A stretch of 10,052 bases of DNA from Campylobacterales bacterium (lineage in GTDB: Bacteria > Campylobacterota > Campylobacteria > Campylobacterales > SZUA-545): the NCBI GenBank assembly GCA_025800305.1, contig JAOXRY010000273.1:1-10052 (forward strand). Reading direction: 5' to 3'. Position numbers and translations under genes: made by a program. Each line of letters starts with the position of its first letter. Positions within the stretch are counted from its first letter, which is position 1. This document shows positions 1 through 5,091 of this stretch, in pieces. The notes below the pieces were generated by a model. That model had not been told where the DNA came from. It made no database searches and worked only from the letters and a program-made list of their open reading frames with translations.

Positions 1-33
1 GTTGTTATGAATGGTGAGGATATAACAGAGTAA
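1..33 (+). CDS. 3' end of an upstream gene, unidentified
   Basis: An open frame runs from the window edge and stops at TAA 31-33, giving the C-terminal residues VVMNGEDITE. The next gene begins three bases later, so this is probably the last part of the preceding operon member. The neighbour is a FeoB-associated protein, so feoB or another Feo gene would be the natural guess, but ten residues are too few to show it and I do not recognise the end as FeoB or FeoA. Confidence 0.4.
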   Translation, partial: VVMNGEDITE

Positions 34-36
34 ACT

Positions 37-159
37 ATGGTAGATAATATCTTATTAGGGGTAATAACTTTAGGAGCTATTTACTATCTTTATATCAAAC
101 TCATAAAAAAAAGAGGTCAGTGTAACTGCTCTGACAAAGAGGGAAGCTGCAAAAGTTGA
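37..159 (+). CDS. FeoB-associated Cys-rich membrane protein (40 aa)
   Basis: This short gene starts at ATG 37 and stops at TGA 157-159. Its 40 residues begin MVDNILLGVITLGAIYYLYI, a single membrane helix, followed by a basic KLIKKRG junction and a short Cys-containing tail (CNCSDKEGSC). That layout is the one of the FeoB-associated Cys-rich membrane proteins, which are encoded beside the ferrous iron permease FeoB and are thought to assist it at the inner membrane, possibly by contacting iron through the cysteines. The tail here has three Cys, fewer than many relatives. The stop overlaps the TTG start of the ABC ATPase by four bases, so the two are translationally coupled. It is shorter than common ORF cut-offs and could be missed in automatic annotation. 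Confidence 0.75.
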   Translation: MVDNILLGVITLGAIYYLYIKLIKKRGQCNCSDKEGSCKS

Positions 160-1016
160 GTGACAATATTATTGAAGTTAGAGATCTTTCATTTAGTTAT
201 GGAAGAAAAACTATCTATAAAGATCTCTCCTTCAATATAAAAGAGGGGTCAGTTTTTGGACTTCTTGGTAAAAATGGAGTGGGGAAATCTACTCTTATAA
301 ATACACTTATGGGGTACAACATTCCCCAGAGTGGAAGTTGTAAAATTTTAGGGGAGGAGTCATCAAGTCTAAGTAGCACTACAAAAGATAAAATAGGGTT
401 ACTTCATGAAGGATTTATCTCTTACGATTTTCTTTCTATCAAAGAGATAGAAGAGTTTTTTGCTCCTTTTTATAAAAAATGGAGGAAAGATCTTTTTTAT
501 GATCTTGTAGATCTTATGGAGTTAGACTACTCACAAAAACTCAATACACTTTCTTTTGGTCAAAAATCTCAAGTCGTTCTAGGTCTCATCTTTGGACAAG
601 ACCCTGAAATATTAATATTAGATGACTACTCTATGGGGTTAGATGCTGGTTATAGAAGACTTTTTATTGAGTATTTAAAAGATTTTATAGATGGTAACAA
701 AAAGACGGTTCTTATAACTTCTCATGTGATGGATGATTTGGAGCATCTAGTTGATGAGATAGGAATTGTTCAAAAAGGTGAAGAGGTTTACCTTTCAAGT
801 ATGAAAGAGTTTACAAAGAGCTTTAGGTGTTATCAAGGAGAGAACTCTTTACACCTTGAAAAGTCTTTTTATCAAAGACTTGAAAAACAAAAAAATAGAA
901 CCCTTTACTACTCTTTTTTAGACAAAGAAACAATAGAAAGAGAAAACAACTGTAGTTTAACAGAGTTAGAGTGCTCTTTTGAAGATAAATTCTTAGGTTT
1001 TGTAGGAAAATATTAA
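156..1016 (+). CDS. ABC transporter ATP-binding protein
   Basis: A 286-residue cytoplasmic nucleotide-binding subunit. Walker A is GKNGVGKST (about 38-46), the signature is LSFGQ (about 132-136, the usual LSGGQ with Phe for Gly), Walker B is ILILDD (about 152-157), the D-loop is MGLDA and the H-loop His lies in LITSH (about 190). Two departures are visible: the Walker B catalytic Glu is Asp (LDDYS for LDEPT), and the Q-loop position reads LLHEG, without Gln. Asp at the catalytic site is known in some exporter-type ATPases and need not mean loss of activity. The start is TTG 156, which overlaps the previous stop, with a GAGGGAAG ribosome site about ten bases upstream. The stop TAA shares its last base with the ATG of the membrane partner. 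The substrate is unknown; the iron-gene context suggests, but does not show, a role in metal handling or an ABC-2 type export or membrane-remodelling function. Confidence 0.88.
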   Translation: MSDNIIEVRDLSFSYGRKTIYKDLSFNIKEGSVFGLLGKNGVGKSTLINTLMGYNIPQSGSCKILGEESSSLSSTTKDKIGLLHEGFISYDFLSIKEIEEFFAPFYKKWRKDLFYDLVDLMELDYSQKLNTLSFGQKSQVVLGLIFGQDPEILILDDYSMGLDAGYRRLFIEYLKDFIDGNKKTVLITSHVMDDLEHLVDEIGIVQKGEEVYLSSMKEFTKSFRCYQGENSLHLEKSFYQRLEKQKNRTLYYSFLDKETIERENNCSLTELECSFEDKFLGFVGKY

Positions 1017-2620
1017 TGTTAAGAGGCGTTGTAAAAAAGGAGATAAAAAAGCTTTATTTATACTGGATCTTTTTATTTATAACTTCTTTGGTAGCTATAG
1101 GATACTTAGGATTTCATGTTGACTTTTCCTTTTCTACTGTAGAGCCTGAGTCTATGATGTGGTACAAATTTTCCTATTTAGAAGATAAACCATACTCAAT
1201 GATTTTTCCTATTTTTCTGTTGGCTGGTCTTGTAATCTCTTTGGGACAATTTCTTCCTGAAAAGATAGACAAAAGAGTGAAGATCTTACTTCATCTTCCT
1301 ATAACTACTGAAAAGATTGTTTTTTATCATATTGGAGCGGGGTTAGGAGTTCTCTATACTCTTTTAATCTTTCTATCTTTAGGAATTTTATTTATTATGA
1401 CAAAGTACTATCCAGATGTTATAGTAGATGTGGTGATAAAAGATCTTATCTTTTGGATTATTGGAGCAACTATACTTTATTTAGGGGTAGTTTCAGTAGT
1501 CATTGAAAACTCACTAAAGTATTTAATAGGAAAGGTTTTTATCTTATCATTAAGCCTCTTTTTTTTAGATAAAAACCAATACCAACTACAAGATCTTTTG
1601 TGGATAGTAGTTGGAGGTTGGTTTTATTATCTTGTTATAGATAGCTTTAAAAGTTTAAAAAATCTAAGATCTAAAAGGATTCTCTATTTAAGTAGTGGCT
1701 TAATAGGAGTTTTTATAATTTTTAATGGATATAGTTTTTACAAAGAGAACTTTAACAAAGACTTTTCTAAATATTATATTTTTTATTCTCCAGTTCTTAA
1801 AAAATTTGTTTATCAAAAAAATTATGGAGATCATCACTTTGAGTACGGAATTAAAGGAGAGAGAACTTTTAACAGAAAAGAGTATGAAAGTAGTTTACCT
1901 TTTGTCTATTGGAAAAATCTAGATATTGTTAATAAACTTCCAATTAATATTGATGGAAAAACTTTTGATAAAAAAACTATAAAAGAGAGTAGGTTGAGTT
2001 TTTCTTATAATCCTTCTATGTTGAGAAAAAAAGAGGCAGATCTTTATCCTCTATTTAATCCAAGTTCAAAAAAAGGAGTGATTCTTTTTCCTGAAGAGAT
2101 CTTTACTCCTAAAGATGATCGGTTTGAATTTTATGATTTTGATTCTGGCTTTACCAATAAAAAATATAATCTATCAATAAATAAACTTTTAAAAGAGAGA
2201 GGTTTTACCCATCCTGGAAAAGGAGTTTGGGGCAAAACTACCAACCTAAAGCCTTATGACTGGGGATATCTTTTAAAAGATATTAAAGATGAGTTCTTCT
2301 CTTTAGAGGTTGACGATAATATTCCTAAGGTGAAAAAACTGTCTATTGATAAAGATCTAATTTTTGCTAGGATCTCAGAAAATAGGCAAAAAATTCTTCA
2401 AGGAATTGGTATCGATAGCCAAGGAAAGGGATATCTTATTGGGTATCAAGATTATCTTTTAATAGATCTTGACCTTCCTGAGTTTAACTATAAAACAATG
2501 AGGTTACAGCTTATATCAAATCCGATGTATTACCTGATTCGATATAACGATAAGAAAAGATATTACGCTGTGGTATTTGATAAAGAATTTAATAAATTAG
2601 CCTATGAAAAGTATGAATAA
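1016..2620 (+). CDS. ABC-2-like permease with large C-terminal non-membrane domain
   Basis: A 534-residue partner of the preceding ATPase, starting at ATG in a TAATG overlap. The first 240 residues hold about seven hydrophobic segments (around 15-35, 60-80, 102-128, 143-165, 170-185, 193-207 and 222-240), as expected for the membrane subunit of an ABC-2 type transporter. The remaining roughly 290 residues (245-534) have no membrane segment and are rich in Lys, Asp, Phe and Tyr. With a cytoplasmic N-terminus and seven helices they would lie in the periplasm, though the helix count is only an estimate. Ordinary ABC-2 permeases are half this length, so the C-terminal half is unusual; it may be a DUF4857-like domain, but I cannot confirm that by eye. 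It ends in another TAATG overlap with the Fur-family gene, so all three are probably one transcript. Confidence 0.7.
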   Translation: MLRGVVKKEIKKLYLYWIFLFITSLVAIGYLGFHVDFSFSTVEPESMMWYKFSYLEDKPYSMIFPIFLLAGLVISLGQFLPEKIDKRVKILLHLPITTEKIVFYHIGAGLGVLYTLLIFLSLGILFIMTKYYPDVIVDVVIKDLIFWIIGATILYLGVVSVVIENSLKYLIGKVFILSLSLFFLDKNQYQLQDLLWIVVGGWFYYLVIDSFKSLKNLRSKRILYLSSGLIGVFIIFNGYSFYKENFNKDFSKYYIFYSPVLKKFVYQKNYGDHHFEYGIKGERTFNRKEYESSLPFVYWKNLDIVNKLPINIDGKTFDKKTIKESRLSFSYNPSMLRKKEADLYPLFNPSSKKGVILFPEEIFTPKDDRFEFYDFDSGFTNKKYNLSINKLLKERGFTHPGKGVWGKTTNLKPYDWGYLLKDIKDEFFSLEVDDNIPKVKKLSIDKDLIFARISENRQKILQGIGIDSQGKGYLIGYQDYLLIDLDLPEFNYKTMRLQLISNPMYYLIRYNDKKRYYAVVFDKEFNKLAYEKYE

Positions 2621-3069
2621 TGAATGAACTAACTATCTCCTATGAAGACTTTATTGTAAAGTTTAGAAAAACAATAACTAGCCTTGGATTAAAAAATTCC
2701 AATCAAAGAGAGTATGTTTTAAAAATACTTTTTCAAAGTAACAGCCACTTAAGTGTTGATGAGATTGGACAAGAAGTCTTATCAAAGTGTAGCCATAAGA
2801 TCTCAACAGCGACTGTCTATAAGATCTTAAAGCTTTTAGAAGAACTGAAAATTGTTAATTGCATAACCATTGGAAAAAACGATAAAAAAGTCTATGAGTT
2901 AAACTTAAAATCCCATCATGACCATATGGTTTGTCAAGAGTGTGGTAATTTTATAGAGTTTTACAATGAAGATATAGAAAAGCTACAAAAAGAGATAGCT
3001 AAAAAAAATAACTTTCTTATCAATAGTCATACTATGATTATATATGGAATTTGCGATAAATGCCAATAG
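2620..3069 (+). CDS. Fur-family metal-responsive transcriptional regulator
   Basis: A 149-residue Fur/PerR-type repressor. The N-terminal winged helix contains ISTATVYKILKLLEELKIV (about 61-79), matching the Fur recognition helix and wing. The dimerisation/metal domain has HHDHMVCQECG (99-109), with histidines and a CxxC for structural zinc, then IEF with a metal-ligand Glu (113), and a second CxxC near the end (CDKC, 145-148). Two CxxC pairs are typical of Fur proteins with a structural zinc site. It starts in a TAATG overlap with the permease gene. A good Fur box begins 18 bases after its stop, in front of the ferritin/P1B-ATPase operon, so control of that operon is the obvious role. I cannot tell whether it is the global Fur, a PerR (peroxide sensor) or a dedicated local regulator; the cotranscription with transporter genes favours a local one. 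Confidence 0.9.
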   Translation: MNELTISYEDFIVKFRKTITSLGLKNSNQREYVLKILFQSNSHLSVDEIGQEVLSKCSHKISTATVYKILKLLEELKIVNCITIGKNDKKVYELNLKSHHDHMVCQECGNFIEFYNEDIEKLQKEIAKKNNFLINSHTMIIYGICDKCQ

Positions 3070-3086
3070 ATCTTTTGATAGACTTG

Positions 3087-3105
3087 GATAATGATAACTA
3101 TTCTT
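3087..3105 (+). promoter_or_regulatory. Fur box upstream of the storage operon
   Basis: The 19 bases GATAATGATAACTATTCTT match the classical Fur box GATAATGATAATCATTATC at 15 of 19 positions, including an unbroken run of the first 11. The site lies between the Fur-family gene and the TTG start at 3169. GATAAT at its left edge could also serve as a -10 element; other -10 candidates exist around 3135-3142, so the transcription start is not fixed. Iron-loaded Fur bound here would repress the operon when iron is plentiful, unless this Fur protein acts in the opposite sense. Confidence 0.78.
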
Positions 3106-3168
3106 AATAAAAATTAAGTTTTAAATAAGTTTTACTATTAAATAATTCCCTAACAATAGGAGTAGAAA

Positions 3169-3486
3169 TTGGAAATAACCCCAGAAAAAATAGTTGAAAT
3201 TGCTTCTTATTTTACTGTTATCTCTCACGTTTCAGGACGTCTTAGAGTAAGAGTTAACCCAAAGATAAGAGAAGAAGCAAAAGATATCACCATTGAGGAT
3301 ATTGAAACCATATCAGAAAAGATTAGTGGAATCAATAAAATCAAAATAAATAAAGTTGTTGCTTCTGTAACAATTGAGTACGACCATAAGATCTTTGAAA
3401 AGAGACTTTGGGATGATTTAATTAGTGGTGAGAATTTAGATGAGGTGATGGCTGTTATTGAAAAACTAAAAAAGGAGGTTTCATAA
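3169..3486 (+). CDS. HMA_2-type domain protein (FezC-like candidate)
   Basis: A 105-residue protein with a ferredoxin-like HMA_2-type domain. Residues 20-28 are HVSGRLRVR, the Arg-rich first strand typical of HMA_2 domains, and 53-72 (SGINKIKINKVVASVTIEYD) are the second half of the fold. There is no Cys, so it cannot bind copper or zinc as a classical CxxC domain does. The same layout recurs at the N-terminus of the ATPase encoded downstream (HARARYY, then GVTDVRINQ). In ferrosome (fez) clusters an HMA_2 protein accompanies the P1B-6 ATPase, and this is the candidate for that role here. No clear membrane helix is visible. The start is TTG 3169, set by AGGAG at 3158-3162 six bases upstream; no in-frame ATG lies close by. 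It is the first gene after the Fur box. Confidence 0.78.
   Translation: MEITPEKIVEIASYFTVISHVSGRLRVRVNPKIREEAKDITIEDIETISEKISGINKIKINKVVASVTIEYDHKIFEKRLWDDLISGENLDEVMAVIEKLKKEVS
3473..3478 (+). promoter_or_regulatory. Strong Shine-Dalgarno fixing a GTG start
   Basis: AGGAGG lies nine bases upstream of GTG 3488, inside the last codons of the preceding gene. It is the best ribosome site in the window, supports the GTG start and suggests high expression of the ferritin-like protein relative to its neighbours. Confidence 0.7.
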
Positions 3487-3487
3487 A

Positions 3488-4189
3488 GTGGAAAGAAACT
3501 TTGATGAAGAGATCTTAGTAGCTCAAAAGGTAGATCCAAATTTTGATGAACCTATTTTAAATCAGGTTTTAAGAATCGCTGTTTACGATGAGTATCACGC
3601 TTATGAAGTCTATAAAAAAGTTTTAGAGACTTTTGGAAATGTGACTCCTTTTGCCAATATTATGGAAGCTGAGATCAATCACTACAACGCTATGGAGTTT
3701 TTGTGTAACAAATACTCTGTTCCTCTTCCTATAAATGATTGGGCAGGAAAAATTGAAGTTCCAGTAACTTTAGTAGAGTGTTGTGAGTTAGGGGTAGCCG
3801 CAGAGATTAAAAATATCAAAATGTATGATGATTTGTTGCCATATGCAAATGAGTTTCCAGATGTGGAAGATGCTCTTTTTAGACTTCAAGCCGCTTCTTA
3901 TAACAACCATCTTCCTGCATTTAGACAGTGTGTTGTGAACTACACAAGTCAAAATAATCAGATGGTAAATCCTATGACGGATGTGAATAATTTTGATTCA
4001 GAGGAGATGATGAATAAGGTTAATGAGTTTGGGGAGATAGCACAAAAATTTGCTTCTGGTCAGATGAGTAATGATGAATTGATGGGAGTTCTTTCTAAAA
4101 CAAATATGTCGTTTTTAGGTGGAATTTTATTAGGTGGTGTTGGAAGTGGAATCCTTTCTAACATGATGAAAGAGAAAGAAGGAGAATAA
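3488..4189 (+). CDS. Ferritin-like (DUF2202-type) diiron protein with hydrophobic Gly-rich tail
   Basis: A 233-residue protein whose first 150 residues form a four-helix ferritin-like domain of the DUF2202 type. Likely diiron ligands are Glu in YDEYHAYE (about 35-40, helix 1), ExxH in MEAEINHYNA (62 and 65, helix 2), Glu in ELGVAAEIKN (about 106, helix 3) and His in YNNHLPAF (about 141, helix 4). The pattern EAEINHYNAMEFL followed by NNHLPAF is close to the DUF2202 consensus. Unlike plain family members it has an Asn/Met-rich linker (about 155-205) and a C-terminal hydrophobic Gly-rich stretch, FLGGILLGGVGSGILSNMM (209-227), that could anchor it to a membrane. There is no N-terminal signal peptide. 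It probably binds or oxidises iron, tied to the same membrane as the ATPase. The stop is followed at once by the next ATG, and AGGAG in its final codons is that gene's ribosome site. Confidence 0.82.
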   Translation: MERNFDEEILVAQKVDPNFDEPILNQVLRIAVYDEYHAYEVYKKVLETFGNVTPFANIMEAEINHYNAMEFLCNKYSVPLPINDWAGKIEVPVTLVECCELGVAAEIKNIKMYDDLLPYANEFPDVEDALFRLQAASYNNHLPAFRQCVVNYTSQNNQMVNPMTDVNNFDSEEMMNKVNEFGEIAQKFASGQMSNDELMGVLSKTNMSFLGGILLGGVGSGILSNMMKEKEGE

Positions 4190-4190
4190 G

Positions 4191-4448
4191 ATGTTACCGT
4201 TTATCGCAGGAGCCGTAGTAGGTGCGGCAGCAGTTGTTGCTTTTAATAACAAAAAAACAATCAAAAAAGAGTTTGCTAAAGGTGCTGTAAAAGCTGGTGA
4301 GGTTTTTGAAGATGTAAAAGAGAGTGTAGAAGAGAGTTTTGCAGAAAATTCAGAAAAAGCCAAAAAAATAGCAAAAAATGTAAAAAAAACAGTAGAAGAG
4401 AAGGTAGATAACCTTAAAAACTCTATAAAAGAAGAAAGTAAAGAATAG
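4191..4448 (+). CDS. Short membrane/coiled-coil protein (YtxH-like)
   Basis: An 85-residue protein with an N-terminal hydrophobic helix (2-18, FIAGAVVGAAAVVAF, Gly/Ala-rich) followed by a long, highly charged Lys/Glu amphipathic region with repeating VEE, VKK and KKIAKN units, likely to be a coiled coil or surface-lying helix. This is the layout of YtxH-like proteins. Small proteins of this build sit beside some P1B ATPases; the mycobacterial PacL proteins next to Ctp ATPases are an example of a scaffold/chaperone with a membrane helix and a charged tail. By analogy it may assemble or stabilise the ATPase or coat a membrane compartment. This is inferred from layout and position only. A GGAG site lies seven bases upstream of ATG 4191. 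Confidence 0.75.
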   Translation: MLPFIAGAVVGAAAVVAFNNKKTIKKEFAKGAVKAGEVFEDVKESVEESFAENSEKAKKIAKNVKKTVEEKVDNLKNSIKEESKE

Positions 4449-4456
4449 GAGTAATT

Positions 4457-4777
4457 ATGATTAACACAGGTGAACCTAGAAATGTAACAGGTCATGTTGT
4501 AAGTGGAGCTGCTGCTTCTGCTATTGTTGCAACAGGACTGAATTACTCTAAATATAAAAAAGAGGAGATCTCAAAAGAAGAAGCCATTAAAAATGGTGTA
4601 AAACTTACTGTACAAGGTGGTATAGCAACAGGTTCTGCAATAGCTGCAGCTAACTATCTAGGTCAAGGAAAAACACTTGGATTCTTATCTGCATTGGCTG
4701 TTGGTGCTTTAGGTGTTTACTCAGTTGAGAAGATCTCAGAAAAAATTGAAGAACAAAAATTAATAGAGGAAGAATAA
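4457..4777 (+). CDS. MamC (Mms13)-like small membrane protein
   Basis: A 106-residue membrane protein with a hydrophobic segment at about 14-28, a charged loop (29-47, with KKEEISKEEAIKNG) and two further Gly/Ala-rich segments at about 48-67 and 73-90, then an acidic tail ending EEE. From memory of the family this parallels magnetosome protein MamC, whose loop KEKRITNTEAAIDTG is followed by a Gly/Ala-rich GLATALSAVAATAVG helix; here the equivalent parts read KKEEISKEEAIKNG and GGIATGSAIAAA. MamC sits in the magnetosome membrane, and acidic loop residues Glu66 and Asp70 are reported to contact magnetite. The aligned positions here would be Glu41 and Lys45, so only one acid is kept. A similar role on an iron-containing compartment is plausible. 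The resemblance was judged by eye without a search. A GGAG site precedes ATG 4457, and the stop overlaps the next start as TAATG. Confidence 0.7.
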   Translation: MINTGEPRNVTGHVVSGAAASAIVATGLNYSKYKKEEISKEEAIKNGVKLTVQGGIATGSAIAAANYLGQGKTLGFLSALAVGALGVYSVEKISEKIEEQKLIEEE

Positions 4778-5085
4778 TGAAAAACCAAAATCCATACATT
4801 GGACAAAACAATAACCAAATGGGAATGGGGCAACAAAACCCATATTTTAACAATCAAAATAACAATAATAGCTCTTTTTTAGGTAGTAGCTTTAATACTG
4901 GTGACTTTGTAAAAGGTGCTTTAATTGGTGCAGTTGGAGCTTATCTTCTTACAAATGAGAATGCACAAAAAGCAATCTTTAAAACACTTGCTGGTGGTGC
5001 TTCGATGTTTCAAGCTGGAATAGAAGAGATGAAAGAGCGAATGGAAGATGCCAAAGCTGAGTTAGAGGCTGAAAGAAATAGTTAA
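4777..5085 (+). CDS. YtxH-like membrane protein with Asn/Gln-rich N-terminus
   Basis: A 102-residue protein in three parts. Residues 1-40 are a low-complexity stretch dominated by Asn, Gln, Gly and Met. Residues 43-58 are a Gly/Ala membrane segment (FVKGALIGAVGAYLL). Residues 60-102 are an amphipathic charged tail (GIEEMKERMEDAKAELEAE), predicted coiled coil. The membrane segment resembles that of the 85-residue protein encoded at 4191 (FIAGAVVGAAAVVAF), so the two may be divergent relatives. The Asn-rich head looks prion-like and could mediate self-association; that is an inference from composition. It starts at ATG within a TAATG overlap and ends six bases before the ATPase gene, which ties it to the ATPase. 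Confidence 0.72.
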   Translation: MKNQNPYIGQNNNQMGMGQQNPYFNNQNNNNSSFLGSSFNTGDFVKGALIGAVGAYLLTNENAQKAIFKTLAGGASMFQAGIEEMKERMEDAKAELEAERNS

Positions 5086-5091
5086 AAAATC

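Noticed and set aside
1725..1922. Second + strand frame inside the permease gene
   Set aside because: It is a shifted frame of AT-rich coding sequence without a ribosome site; the 534-residue frame is continuous through it.
3103..3118. Short hairpin CTTAAT/ATTAAG followed by TTTT, a possible terminator after the Fur-family gene
   Set aside because: The stem has only one G-C pair in six, which is expected often by chance in such AT-rich DNA, and it overlaps the Fur box; too weak to call.
3225..3539. Minus-strand frame of about 104 codons
   Set aside because: It lies antisense over the HMA_2 gene and the start of the ferritin-like gene, both well supported, and has a low-complexity Ser/Ile/Leu composition with no recognisable motif.
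4130..4495. Minus-strand frame of about 121 codons
   Set aside because: It is the antisense of the Lys/Glu-rich coiled-coil gene, which gives Phe/Ser-rich translations by chance; it has no ribosome site or family match.
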